NCBI RefSeq assembly: GCF_947499705.1
Contig: NZ_CANMPJ010000001.1
Location: 531,501-595,500, forward strand
DNA length: 64,000 bases
Reading direction: 5' to 3'
Source: an uncultured Erythrobacter sp.
Lineage (GTDB): Bacteria > Pseudomonadota > Alphaproteobacteria > Sphingomonadales > Sphingomonadaceae
The position numbers were made by a program, and so were the translations under genes. Positions 8,826 to 18,645 of this stretch are shown here, in pieces. A model generated the notes under the pieces. The model made no database searches. It saw only the letters and a program-made list of their open reading frames with translations, and was not told the origin of the DNA. Position 1 is the stretch's first letter; each line of letters starts with the position of its first letter.

Positions 8826-9863
8826 TTAGCTAAATATTCTTGTCAGAAACGTGTCCACGGCCTGCGTCTGCACTGCGCCCGCCTCGGTGCCCAATTCACG
8901 GTTCAAGCGCCCGTGATCGGTGTTTGAGATCGCAACCGCCTCTGCCGTGGCGCCCGCGCCATCCAGAGCACCAGCAAGCATCTCGGCTTGCGCCTGTGTT
9001 TTCGCGCGTTCTTCGACGTAGAGCGCCAGCCAATTCGGTGCGTCTGCGCCGCCGACATGCGTTACGGGCGACAGAGCTGACTGCCGCGCCGGGTCTTCGC
9101 CAAAGACATCGAGATAGAGGTTGCGCGAACGTGGCTCAGCCGACGCGATGCTGCTGGCGATTTCGTATGCGCCGCTGTCCAGCAGTACGACGCCCTTGAT
9201 CGCAGCGAAGGCCTCGCCAGCATATTGCGGGTCGGTTGAGACCAAGGCCGCGAGATGCGCGCCCGCGCTGTGCCCCATCAAGACGATGCGATTTGGGTCG
9301 AAGCCGATTGCGGATGCCTGTCCGCGCAGGGCCTGAATTGCCGCGCCGATATCCTTCGCTTGATCCTCGACCGGGGCGCCAGGCAGCACACGGTATCCGG
9401 TCGATGCAAAGTAGTACCCGGCGTCATTGAAATGCTTCGGTTTGGATTGGACCGCAATCTTGTGGTTGCCGAACGACCAACCGCCGCCGTGAATGAACAG
9501 GATCAGCGGCAATTCATCGACCGCATCGGCAGGCTCGTACACGTCGATCTGCTGACGCTGGTGCTGGCCATAGATGACTGTCCGACTCACCTTGGCGCTG
9601 GGCTGGAATTGTACCTGACCGCCTTCACGATTGCCGCGCCTTTCCTGCGCGCGTTTTCTGACTTCCGCCGCGCAGCTCTCCGAGAGCTGGCTGGCCTTTT
9701 CTTGCAGGCACGCGCGAATCTGAGACCGGTCGCGTCCGCACAATTCGACGATCTCACGCACGCATTCTCGCGTGGGACGATCCCCACCGCGCTGGGCAAG
9801 GATGGGGGTAGCAATCAGTGCGGTGGCGAGGCACGCAGCGAGCGTTTTGGCAAATTGGTTCAT
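8826..9863 (-). CDS. Secreted alpha/beta-hydrolase (esterase/lipase type)
   Basis: 345 residues. Residues 1-23 are a signal peptide ending at Ala-Gln. A Cys-rich stretch (CVREIVELCGRDRSQIRAC) follows, then an alpha/beta-hydrolase of the carboxylesterase/HSL type. The oxyanion motif is HGGGWSFGNH, the nucleophile elbow is GHSAGAHLA, and a late His (NTDHGRLNRELG) completes the triad. It probably hydrolyses small esters in the periplasm; the substrate is unknown. The frame is open 42 codons further upstream, but the ATG at 9863 begins the signal peptide. It is convergent with the ridA-like gene and divergent from purA. Confidence 0.85.
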   Translation of the reverse strand: MNQFAKTLAACLATALIATPILAQRGGDRPTRECVREIVELCGRDRSQIRACLQEKASQLSESCAAEVRKRAQERRGNREGGQVQFQPSAKVSRTVIYGQHQRQQIDVYEPADAVDELPLILFIHGGGWSFGNHKIAVQSKPKHFNDAGYYFASTGYRVLPGAPVEDQAKDIGAAIQALRGQASAIGFDPNRIVLMGHSAGAHLAALVSTDPQYAGEAFAAIKGVVLLDSGAYEIASSIASAEPRSRNLYLDVFGEDPARQSALSPVTHVGGADAPNWLALYVEERAKTQAQAEMLAGALDGAGATAEAVAISNTDHGRLNRELGTEAGAVQTQAVDTFLTRIFS

Positions 9864-10042
9864 GGCGTCTCTCCATTGTCTCACTGGTCTGAACGCAGCC
9901 CGTACGCAAACCCTTTGCGCTGCCAATCGCAAAGCTGTCGCGATTTGTATCGTAAAGGCCGCCGATCCGCCTTGCCCTCGCACTCGCAACAGCCTACGCC
10001 CGCGCGGTTTGTGCGCACAGGCACTGCTTCAATCAAAGGTAG

Positions 10043-11335
<1,293 letters not shown>

Positions 11336-11428
11336 TCAGCCGCGAGTTTGTCAGCGAGTCCTTGCATGGGACATAGGGTCACAGGCGGAATTGTCTGAAC
11401 GCGGGGAGGGCGATACAAACCTTTCTCA

Positions 11429-11977
11429 ATGAAACGCTTGGTCGCCTCGATTGCTTTGCTTGCGGTTGCCGCTTGCGCCGGTCCGCCAAGCCAGCCTGCG
11501 AGCGAGCCAATTGTCTACCGCGCGCCCGCGGTGCGCACCCTTCCTGCCCCGGTCTCGCAGATCGCCGATTACCTGATCGTCGACAAATCGGACCGGATGC
11601 TGGTCGCCTATTCGCGGGGCCAGCCAATCCGGGTCTATTACGGGCTGCAATTCGGCGACGCGCCAATGGGCCACAAGCGCTTTGAAGGCGATGAGCGCAC
11701 GCCCGAGGGTGTCTACACCATCGACACGCGTAACCCTCGCAGCAGCTTTCACCTGAGCCTGCGTATCTCCTACCCCAACCGCAACGACCGCGCCTTTGCC
11801 GCGCAATATGGTCGATCTCCGGGCGGAGACATCTTCATCCACGGTCAACCGACCGGCTATCGCGGGCCGACGCTGGGGGGTGACTGGACCGATGGCTGCA
11901 TCGCGTTGACCAATGCAGAGATCGAGGAGCTGTGGAGCATCGTGCCCGACGGCACTCCGATCGAAATTCGGCAATAG
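11429..11977 (+). CDS. L,D-transpeptidase (YkuD) lipoprotein
   Basis: 182 residues. A lipobox ending at C16 (LAVAAC) marks it as a lipoprotein. The YkuD domain spans about 47-180, with H139 (FIHG) and the catalytic C157 in TDGCIALTN. Enzymes of this type form or cut 3-3 peptidoglycan crosslinks or attach proteins to peptidoglycan. The Ala after GCI, where many family members have Arg, places it in the ErfK/YafK-like branch. It may work in the periplasm on murein, anchored to a membrane. Confidence 0.9.
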   Translation: MKRLVASIALLAVAACAGPPSQPASEPIVYRAPAVRTLPAPVSQIADYLIVDKSDRMLVAYSRGQPIRVYYGLQFGDAPMGHKRFEGDERTPEGVYTIDTRNPRSSFHLSLRISYPNRNDRAFAAQYGRSPGGDIFIHGQPTGYRGPTLGGDWTDGCIALTNAEIEELWSIVPDGTPIEIRQ

Positions 11978-11978
11978 G

Positions 11979-12362
11979 TCACTTTTCGCTTAGCCTCCCT
12001 TCGCTCAATACGGCCACCTGCACTTGCAGGCGCTTAACTTCGCTCAGCACAGTCAGCATGTTCATCCGCGCGAACATCCATTCCTTCAGGAAACCCTGCA
12101 TGATCAGCAGGCCGATAGTGGTGAGCCCCCATCCGACCATGGCATCGGTGTTGGCGGCGGTGACAGCGCGAAAGAAGCAGTAGGCGAGGCCAATGCCGAT
12201 TACGATGGCGATAGCAAAGCTGAACTTCGCCCAGCCGCCCAGCGGCCCTTTCCAGCTGTCTCCGATCTGCTGGAACATGCCGCGATCACTATCGAGGCTG
12301 GCCAGAAAGGCGTGATCGTCGGCATCAAGCGCAGCGGCGATCCGTTCGTCTTGAGTGTTCAT
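11979..12362 (-). CDS. DUF6768-type small membrane protein
   Basis: 127 residues: a hydrophilic N-terminal helix rich in Asp, two transmembrane segments (about 47-65 and 75-95), and a C-terminal amphipathic helix. The ATG overlaps the stop of the upstream sigma-factor gene by 4 bases, so the two are translationally coupled. Proteins of this family recur directly downstream of ECF-like sigma factors in alphaproteobacteria. A role as membrane partner or anti-sigma factor is inference, as no zinc anti-sigma motif is visible. Confidence 0.75.
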   Translation of the reverse strand: MNTQDERIAAALDADDHAFLASLDSDRGMFQQIGDSWKGPLGGWAKFSFAIAIVIGIGLAYCFFRAVTAANTDAMVGWGLTTIGLLIMQGFLKEWMFARMNMLTVLSEVKRLQVQVAVLSEGRLSEK

Positions 12363-12958
12363 ACGGGTTCTCCTTCGGTGAGTTCGGTTGGTGTGTCGCT
12401 CAGTGCCGCTTTCAACTTGCGGCGGGCGTGGAACAGGCGGCTTTTGGCGGTGCCTTCGGCGATGTCCTGCACAGCGGCAATCTCGCGCAGGGTGAGACCT
12501 TCGACGAAGTGCAGGTGCGCTGCGAGGCGCTGATCCGGCGGTAGCGCCGCAAAGGCTAGTTGTAGGGCCAGACCCTCAGTCTGGGTTTCTGGCTGAACGT
12601 CTTCTGGCGAAGCACTATCATCTTCCGGCGTAGCAAACTGTGCCCTGTCCCGGATCGCACCGCGCAAATGGTCCGCACCGCGCCGATGCAGGATCGCAAA
12701 AGCGTAGGACCGGAATCGGGCAGGGTCGCGCATTCGCTTGATCCCCTTCCAGATGCCGATCCAGCATTCCTGCACCAGATCGCGCGCAATCTCCGGATCG
12801 CCGGTGTAGCGAAAAGCTGCCCGTGCCAGCCGCGCATTCCAGCGGCCATGCAGCCGTTCAAGCGCGCGCTTGTCGCCCTGCTGGATAAGCGTGACGAGCA
12901 GCTCATCGAACAGTGCTCCGGAAAGCTGAGCCGGTTCAGGGCGGGGAGAGTGCGTCAT
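12359..12958 (-). CDS. ECF-type RNA polymerase sigma factor
   Basis: 199 residues from the ATG at 12958; the frame reaches a TTG at 12979. Region sigma2 spans about 20-85 (ARDLVQECWIGIWKGIKR, the core-binding/-10 region). Region sigma4 spans about 125-185 (LTLREIAAVQDIAEGTAKSRLFHARRKLKAAL, the -35 helix-turn-helix). It probably directs a small regulon together with the overlapping downstream membrane protein. It is divergent from the winged-helix gene, and the 128-base gap holds a candidate LexA site nearer the latter. Confidence 0.88.
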   Translation of the reverse strand: MTHSPRPEPAQLSGALFDELLVTLIQQGDKRALERLHGRWNARLARAAFRYTGDPEIARDLVQECWIGIWKGIKRMRDPARFRSYAFAILHRRGADHLRGAIRDRAQFATPEDDSASPEDVQPETQTEGLALQLAFAALPPDQRLAAHLHFVEGLTLREIAAVQDIAEGTAKSRLFHARRKLKAALSDTPTELTEGEPV

Positions 12959-13050
12959 TGTGATGGTAGTCTGGCCCAATGTCCGAATGGTTCAATTCAC
13001 ACGGTGGAAAAGTGGGTTTAGAACTCGAATTCTTGACTTGAACTTGTTTT

Positions 13051-13065
13051 GTTCTACTCTCGTTC
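13051..13065 (+). promoter_or_regulatory. Candidate LexA (SOS) box, GTTC-N7-GTTC
   Basis: GTTC at 13051-13054 and GTTC at 13062-13065 are separated by exactly seven bases, the alphaproteobacterial LexA consensus. A TTGACT -35-like hexamer lies at 13033-13038, so the box would overlap the -10 region, 21 bases before the ATG at 13087. One such match is expected by chance every few tens of kb, so position rather than sequence is the main argument. Confidence 0.5.
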
Positions 13066-13086
13066 CATTCAAATTGGAGCGATTCG

Positions 13087-14079
13087 ATGAGCGTTGCCGA
13101 AAGCGGACAAGCGGACTTTTCTTACGATGTGGCGCAGGATTCGGCTGGCTTGCCCGCCCGCGTGGCCATTTTCGCCGACCGAGCGAGCACGCGCAGCCTG
13201 ATTGCCGAGGACCTTGCCGGGGCGGGGTTTCGCACGCTTGATGGCGGGGCAATCACTGTCTTGCTCGACGGGCCAATTGCGATGCTTGGCGATGTGGTGA
13301 TGGTCGATTGCCCGGTGATTGACGGAGCGACGCTCGCAGCGCTGACGCGGCTTGATATGCGCGCGGCGCGTTCAGGGGCGCAGTTGATCGTCTCGACGTC
13401 GCTTGAGGCGCTCGACGATGTGTTCGCGGCGCTTGATCAGTCGAACCCGCAAATTCTGGTTCAACCGAGCCGTGCTGAGCGTGTTGTCGCGGTTGGCCGC
13501 GTGCTAGGCCATGTATCGCATGCACGTGTGCGAGAGATGACCGAGGATGACCGGCTGAAACTGCTCAGATTGTCGCAGCAGGTTGAAGCGATTGCGCAGG
13601 AGCTTGACCGGATTTCGGGCGATGAGGAGGCCGAGCACAAACGCCTCAGCGATTTCAAACAGGAGTGGCGCGGGCCGCAGGACACCGCAGCACCTTTGGG
13701 CAAACAAATCGGCCGGGCGGCCAGCCATCCACTGCCAGACCCGCGATTGGTGCGTCAGATCATTGCCAACCGTCAGGCGCGTGCGCGGTTCTTCGATGCC
13801 GAGCTATTCGCCGACCCTGCTTGGGATATGCTGCTCGACTTGACGGCAGCCCATGCCGAGCACAGCCGTGTGTCGGTGACGTCGCTCTGCATTGCGGCGG
13901 GAGTCCCGGCGACCACGGCGCTGCGCTGGGTCAAGCAAATGGTCGAAAGCGGCATCTTTGAACGGATCGCCGATTCCTCGGATAAGCGCCGCGCCTTCAT
14001 CGCGCTCAGCGATCAGACGGTCGAAGCAATGGCGCGCTATTTTGCCGAGATCGAAACGCCGCTGGCGGCGGCGGCCTGA
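13087..14079 (+). CDS. Winged-helix protein with receiver-like N-terminal domain
   Basis: 330 residues. Residues about 22-145 look like a degenerate response-regulator receiver domain: alternating strands (RVAIFAD, AMLGDVVMVDCPVI, AQLIVSTS, PQILVQPS) without the standard phospho-Asp surroundings. A short coiled coil follows (about 150-185). A MarR-like winged helix lies at about 215-310 (VTSLCIAAGVPATTALRWVKQMVESGIFERI). It is probably a DNA-binding regulator. A TTGGAG ribosome site and a candidate LexA box precede it, suggesting DNA-damage control; the function is otherwise unknown to me. Confidence 0.8.
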   Translation: MSVAESGQADFSYDVAQDSAGLPARVAIFADRASTRSLIAEDLAGAGFRTLDGGAITVLLDGPIAMLGDVVMVDCPVIDGATLAALTRLDMRAARSGAQLIVSTSLEALDDVFAALDQSNPQILVQPSRAERVVAVGRVLGHVSHARVREMTEDDRLKLLRLSQQVEAIAQELDRISGDEEAEHKRLSDFKQEWRGPQDTAAPLGKQIGRAASHPLPDPRLVRQIIANRQARARFFDAELFADPAWDMLLDLTAAHAEHSRVSVTSLCIAAGVPATTALRWVKQMVESGIFERIADSSDKRRAFIALSDQTVEAMARYFAEIETPLAAAA

Positions 14080-14083
14080 AGGA

Positions 14084-14947
14084 TCAGTCTTCCGCTTGCC
14101 AGTCGAGGATGACGGTCAGACGGTTATGCTGAGCCGAGTCTTTCGATGCCGCGCAGTCTGGAATTGCGTTTGCATCTTTCGAACCGTTAGCCCTTGGGCA
14201 TAGTTGAATGTTGCACGTGGTCCGCTCCGCATCTGCGCGGGCTCGGGCGAGGATATCTTTGGGCACTTCGCCCCGAGTGCAGACGGTATCGGCAACACCC
14301 AAGAGTCGCGATTGTTTGATCGTGAGATCGTCCGGGTCTGCGCTGGTGATCACGAATGCGTGCCATTCGGAGGATTGTTCGACCGGCGATCCAGAGGCCC
14401 AATCTTCGACCCGCTCATGTGACGCAGCGTCGAGAGGATCGAGTGCGCCGCCTTCGTGCAAAGCCTCATCAATCGCGCGGCGACGATCAGAACCATCGGG
14501 ATAGGTATCGCGCAGCTTTGGTCGCGAGGTGAACAGCGCTCGCGCCAGTTTGCCGAGCGTGGGCGGTAGTATCCGCTCAAGCCGCAGCCGAACGTGCTTG
14601 GCCAACCCAGCCGATGCTCCGCCTGTCCCGACTGCGATCAACAACGGGTTGCGATCAAGAATGCTAGGTGTGGTGAAGTCGCACAGTTCGGGCCGATCGA
14701 CGACGTTCACCAGCATCCCGGCGCAGCGCAGGTTGATCGCGGCCACTTCGCAAGCCTTGGCGTCGTCGTAGGCGACAAACGCGATCCGCACCCCTTCGTC
14801 GATGGCCTGCGCGGAATCGTCGATGATGATCCCGCCAGCGCGTTCGACCAATCGCCGCTTGGGCTGCGCAGCCTCGCCTTCACCCAGAACGAGCACTTTC
14901 TGCCCGTCGATCTGGTGGAACAGCGGAAGGCTTTGTAGTTCAGCCAT
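14084..14947 (-). CDS. Siroheme synthase-like (precorrin-2 dehydrogenase) with SUMT remnant
   Basis: 287 residues. Residues 1-150 match the bifunctional precorrin-2 dehydrogenase/sirohydrochlorin ferrochelatase domain (CysG-B/Met8): QKVLVLGEGEAA dinucleotide loop (16-27) and the GGASAGLAKHVR segment (109-120). Residues about 196-242 (SADPDDLTIKQSRLLGVAD and ILARARADAER) resemble only the first about 50 residues of uroporphyrinogen-III methyltransferase, which then ends. So this is a CysG-type fusion with a truncated methyltransferase. It would make siroheme for sulfite/nitrite reductase if SUMT is supplied elsewhere. It lies 9 bases after lysA. Confidence 0.82.
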   Translation of the reverse strand: MAELQSLPLFHQIDGQKVLVLGEGEAAQPKRRLVERAGGIIIDDSAQAIDEGVRIAFVAYDDAKACEVAAINLRCAGMLVNVVDRPELCDFTTPSILDRNPLLIAVGTGGASAGLAKHVRLRLERILPPTLGKLARALFTSRPKLRDTYPDGSDRRRAIDEALHEGGALDPLDAASHERVEDWASGSPVEQSSEWHAFVITSADPDDLTIKQSRLLGVADTVCTRGEVPKDILARARADAERTTCNIQLCPRANGSKDANAIPDCAASKDSAQHNRLTVILDWQAED

Positions 14948-14956
14948 CTGGCTGGT

Positions 14957-16216
14957 TCACGCAAGCCATTCAGGCACGCGTTCGGCATCCATGATCGCGC
15001 CTGCTTCGATCCGGTCGGCAACGACCGCGTATTTGTCGCCATCAACCAGCACTTCGGCGACGAAGCCGCGCGAATTATAGCTGGACGCCATGGTCGCGCC
15101 GTAAGCTCCGGCAGTGCGGAAGACGGCTAGATCACCGCTCTCAAGTTTGTCGCAGTCGCGCCCCATCGCGAAGGTATCGCCCGTCTCACAGATCGGGCCG
15201 ACGATATTGGCCGTCATCTGCGCGCCGCTTGGCTCGACTGCCACGAAATCGTGATAGGCACCGTAAAGCGCTGGCCGCGCAAGGTCGTTCATCGCCGCAT
15301 CGACGATAACGAACGGGTTGTTCAGCCCGCGCTTCACCCGCACCACACGGGTTAGCAAAACGCCAGCATTGCCTGCGATCACGCGGCCCGGTTCAAAGAT
15401 CAGTTTGACGCCCCAGTCCTTCGTCACGCGCGCGACCATTGCGCCGTATTCCGCAGGGCTGGGGGGCTTTTCGCCGGCTTTGTACGGCACGCCAAGCCCG
15501 CCGCCGAGATCAACATGCGTGATCGTGTGGCCAGCCCCGCGCAATGCGCTGACCAGTTCACCAAGCTTTGCGAAGGCGTTTTCGAGCGGGGCAAGATCGC
15601 CCAACTGGCTGCCGATATGGACTGCTACGCCGCGCAGGTTCACGCTTGGTTTGCTCGCTAGCACCCCGAATATCTGGCCTGCCTGATCGATAGGCACGCC
15701 GAACTTGTTATCGGCCTTGCCGGTCGAAATTTTGTCATGCGTCCCGGCATCGACATCGGGGTTGATCCGAAGCGTGCACTCGGCGGTCATGCCCATTTCG
15801 GCTGCGAGTTCAGCGAGTTCGAGACCCTCTTCCTCGCTTTCGATATTGAACTGCCCGATCCCCGCTTCGAGCGCGGCCATGATCTCGGTGCGCGTCTTGC
15901 CCACGCCAGAGAACACGATCATTTCCGGTGCAATGCCTGCCGCCAGCGCGCGCCGCATCTCGCCTGCTGAAACCACGTCAGCACCATAGCCCTGCCGCTG
16001 CAGCACTTTGAGCACGGCGAGGTTAGGGTTCGACTTCACCGCAAAGGCGATCAGTTTGTCAGTCACATCAGCCAGACCGTCGCGGAATACCTGAGCATGC
16101 CGCTCCAGCGTCGCGCGCGAATAGACATAGACCGGCGTGCCAACATCTTCGGCGATGCGCGGCAGCGGTACATCCTCGGCGTGCATCACGCCGTCCTTCA
16201 GGGCAAAATGGTCCAT
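14957..16216 (-). CDS. lysA: Diaminopimelate decarboxylase
   Basis: Last step of lysine synthesis, decarboxylating meso-diaminopimelate; PLP enzyme of fold type III. The 419-residue protein has the PLP lysine K61 in FAVKSNPN, the HIGSQ segment, the Gly-rich phosphate loop (DLGGGLGVPY), and GPICETGD carrying the active-site Cys of the second subunit. Length is canonical. It follows a small lipoprotein gene by 12 bases, and argH lies upstream of that, so argH, the lipoprotein gene and lysA form one probable transcript. Confidence 0.96.
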   Translation of the reverse strand: MDHFALKDGVMHAEDVPLPRIAEDVGTPVYVYSRATLERHAQVFRDGLADVTDKLIAFAVKSNPNLAVLKVLQRQGYGADVVSAGEMRRALAAGIAPEMIVFSGVGKTRTEIMAALEAGIGQFNIESEEEGLELAELAAEMGMTAECTLRINPDVDAGTHDKISTGKADNKFGVPIDQAGQIFGVLASKPSVNLRGVAVHIGSQLGDLAPLENAFAKLGELVSALRGAGHTITHVDLGGGLGVPYKAGEKPPSPAEYGAMVARVTKDWGVKLIFEPGRVIAGNAGVLLTRVVRVKRGLNNPFVIVDAAMNDLARPALYGAYHDFVAVEPSGAQMTANIVGPICETGDTFAMGRDCDKLESGDLAVFRTAGAYGATMASSYNSRGFVAEVLVDGDKYAVVADRIEAGAIMDAERVPEWLA

Positions 16217-16228
16217 GCTTGTGTCAGT

Positions 16229-16468
16229 CTATTCAGGGGGCAGGTCGAACGGATCGTCTTCACGCTCTTCAGAGCGACGACGCAATTCCACACTACGCTC
16301 GGGCGCGGCAAGGGTTTCCAGCTCAAGCAATTGCTCAGAGCTGGGTTTCTCATTGGTTCCATAGGGAGCTACCGGGAGGCTGGCGCCCTCCAGCGGGGTC
16401 AAATCCGCGCGTGAACCGCAAGCCGACAGCGCGAGGGCGCATCCTAGAAGAATAACTGTCCGCATCAT
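16229..16468 (-). CDS. Small lipoprotein, LptM/LppL-like
   Basis: 79 residues with a lipoprotein signal ([11 protein letters not shown], lipidated Cys at 17) followed by [12 protein letters not shown], close to the CGxKGPL pattern of LptM (YifL/LppL). The family gene sits immediately upstream of lysA in many proteobacteria, as here. In E. coli LptM binds the LPS translocon LptDE. The remainder is acidic and disordered. The start overlaps the argH stop by 4 bases (ATGA). Identity with LptM rests on context and the short motif. Confidence 0.7.
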   Translation of the reverse strand: MMRTVILLGCALALSACGSRADLTPLEGASLPVAPYGTNEKPSSEQLLELETLAAPERSVELRRRSEEREDDPFDLPPE

Positions 16469-17874
16469 CCATCCATTCCCAGCTCACCGCGAGCTTTCTC
16501 CACTTGCAGTCTTACCTGTTCCGGCGCGGTACCGCCATAGGAAGCGCGTGCGGCGACTGACGCATCGATTGACAGCGCCTTGAAAACGCGCTCATCTATC
16601 CGACCGTCGATCACCTTGAGATCACCCAAAGGCAATTCGTCGAGCGCCACACCGCGTTCTTCCGCCAGCTTCACAGCAGCCCCGGTAATGTGATGCGCCT
16701 CGCGGAATGGGATGTCGGCTTCGGTCACCAGCCAATCGGCAAGGTCGGTCGCGGTGGCATAGCCCAGTTCGGCAGCCTCGCGCATTCGCTCCGTCTTGAA
16801 CGTGGCGTCGGCGATCATGCCGGTCATTGCCGCGATGCTGAGTTCCATCAGTCCTGCCGCCTCGAAAACAGGAGGTTTGTCGTCCTGCATATCCTTTGAA
16901 TAGGCGAGCGGCAGGCCCTTCATCGTGATCATCAGCGACGTCGCGCAGCCGATCACTCTTCCCGCATGACCGCGCACCAGTTCGGCGGCGTCAGGATTTT
17001 TCTTCTGCGGCATGATCGAACTGCCGGTTGAGAGCGTATCAGGCATCCGGACAAAGCCGAAAGGCTGGCTAGCCCACAGGATCAGCTCCTCAGCCAGTCG
17101 CGACAGGTGCAGCGCGCATTGACTGGCAGCGAAAAGGTAATCCATCGCAAAGTCGCGGTCGGACACGGCGTCGAGCGAGTTGGCGGTCGGGCGATCGAAG
17201 CCGAGCGCTTCCGCAGTCATATCGCGATCAATCGGAAAGCCGGTCCCAGCCAATGCTGCCGAACCGAGCGGGCTTTCATTGAGGCGCACGCGCGCATCCG
17301 CTAGCCGCGAGCGATCACGCCGGATCATCTCGTAATAGGCCATCAGATGGTGTCCCAGCGTCACCGGCTGTGCGGTTTGCAAATGGGTGAAGCCAGGCAT
17401 GATGCTGTCCGCGTGCTCGCCAGCGCGGTTCACCAAAGCGCGCTGTAAATCGGCGAGACCCGTATCCATCGCATCGAGCGCCTCGCGTACCCACAGCTTG
17501 AAATCGGTCGCGACCTGATCGTTGCGGCTGCGTGCGGTATGAAGGCGACCCGCCGCCGGACCTACCAACTCGGCCAGCCGCGCCTCGGTTGTCATGTGGA
17601 TGTCCTCAAGGTCCCAATCCTCGGGAACGCCATCCTTCTCGTATTCGGAAGCAATGGCCGCCAGCCCATCGGAAATCGTGCGCGCGTCTCCCTCGCTGAC
17701 GATTCCTTGCTTGGCGAGCATCGCCACATGCGCCTGGCTTGCAGCAATATCCTGCCGCCACAGCGCCTTGTCGAACGGGATCGAGGCATTGATTTCGCGC
17801 ATGATCGCGCTAGGTCCGTCGGCGAACCTGCCGCCCCACATCTGGTTGGAGGCGCCATTATCGGAGTCTGGCAT
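16465..17874 (-). CDS. argH: Argininosuccinate lyase
   Basis: Splits argininosuccinate into arginine and fumarate, the last step of arginine synthesis. 469 residues from the ATG at 17874. MWGGRF near the N-terminus, [24 protein letters not shown], and the fumarase/lyase signature [11 protein letters not shown] are all present. A second ATG at 17892 (475 residues) has an upstream AAGGA and cannot be excluded. The open frame extends far upstream only because it shadows the divergent tlpA-like gene. The start codon overlaps that of the tlpA-like gene within a CATG. Confidence 0.96.
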   Translation of the reverse strand: MPDSDNGASNQMWGGRFADGPSAIMREINASIPFDKALWRQDIAASQAHVAMLAKQGIVSEGDARTISDGLAAIASEYEKDGVPEDWDLEDIHMTTEARLAELVGPAAGRLHTARSRNDQVATDFKLWVREALDAMDTGLADLQRALVNRAGEHADSIMPGFTHLQTAQPVTLGHHLMAYYEMIRRDRSRLADARVRLNESPLGSAALAGTGFPIDRDMTAEALGFDRPTANSLDAVSDRDFAMDYLFAASQCALHLSRLAEELILWASQPFGFVRMPDTLSTGSSIMPQKKNPDAAELVRGHAGRVIGCATSLMITMKGLPLAYSKDMQDDKPPVFEAAGLMELSIAAMTGMIADATFKTERMREAAELGYATATDLADWLVTEADIPFREAHHITGAAVKLAEERGVALDELPLGDLKVIDGRIDERVFKALSIDASVAARASYGGTAPEQVRLQVEKARGELGMDG

Positions 17875-18454
17875 GTCCCGCTCGTTACTCATCGCTTTCG
17901 CACCGGTCCTTCTGTTGGCGGGGTGCGATACGGCCCCCGAAGAGACTTCGCAACGGGATAGCGCCACCTCGGCAGCCGATGCACCCGCACCGCCGCCCTT
18001 GCCGGGCCGTATCGTGCGCGCGCAGGCGGGAACCGAAATGCCTGAACTCAGCTTCGAAGATGCTGCTGGGAACACGCTCGCGCTCGCCGATCTCAAGGGG
18101 AAGCCGGTGCTGCTAAACCTCTGGGCGACATGGTGCGCGCCCTGCGTGGTGGAAATGCCATTGCTTGACGATCTCGCCACCGAATTGGGCGACGAGGTCA
18201 AGGTTCTCACGATTAGTCAGGACATCCGCGGCGCCGAAGTCGTCACCCCGTTCTTCGCTGAGCGCAATTTTCAGAACCTCGAACCGTGGCTCGACCCCGA
18301 GGCCGACCTCGCGGTGCAATTTACTCAGGGCGGATTGATGCCCACGACGATCCTGTTCGATGCCGAAGGCAAAGAGTTGTTTCGCGTCGCAGGCGACTAC
18401 GAATGGAACAGCGAAGACGCCATTGCGGAGATCAGGGAAGCGATTTCGGGATAA
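17873..18454 (+). CDS. TlpA-family thioredoxin-like lipoprotein
   Basis: 193 residues. A lipoprotein signal with lipobox LLAGC (C18), an Ala/Pro-rich linker (30-48), then a thioredoxin fold with active site WCAPC (87-91) and a cis-Pro region ([11 protein letters not shown]). TlpA/ResA-like proteins reduce disulfides in the periplasm, often for cytochrome c or copper-centre assembly; no such genes are adjacent. A GGAG site lies 8 bases upstream of the ATG. It is head-to-head with argH, sharing start-codon bases. Confidence 0.9.
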   Translation: MSRSLLIAFAPVLLLAGCDTAPEETSQRDSATSAADAPAPPPLPGRIVRAQAGTEMPELSFEDAAGNTLALADLKGKPVLLNLWATWCAPCVVEMPLLDDLATELGDEVKVLTISQDIRGAEVVTPFFAERNFQNLEPWLDPEADLAVQFTQGGLMPTTILFDAEGKELFRVAGDYEWNSEDAIAEIREAISG

Positions 18455-18460
18455 GGCACG

Positions 18461-18536
18461 TGGTGGGCGATGACAGGCTCGAACTGCCGACCCTCTCGGT
18501 GTAAACGAGATGCTCTACCAACTGAGCTAATCGCCC
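18461..18536 (-). tRNA. tRNA-Val, anticodon TAC
   Basis: A 76-base cloverleaf read on the minus strand: acceptor GGGCGAT pairs with the 3' ATCGCCC, the D-arm is AGCTCAGTTGGTAGAGC, and the anticodon stem TCTCG/CGAGA carries loop TTTACAC with anticodon TAC. The T-arm contains GTTCGAGCC. The 3' CCA is encoded (18461-18463). It reads codons GTA and probably GTG. Confidence 0.97.
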
Positions 18537-18645
18537 CACGGCCAAGACTTCGCCGAAGCGAAGCGGTGTGCGGCATTTAGCGTGCGTTTCTTGAAAATCA
18601 ATTGCTGTCTGGCCTGAAATGTCGCGTGAGGCTATCGGCGCCCTC

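Noticed and set aside
17594-17872. N-terminal extension of the tlpA-like frame
   Set aside because: The first 93 codons are a shadow of argH; the lipoprotein signal starts at the ATG at 17873.
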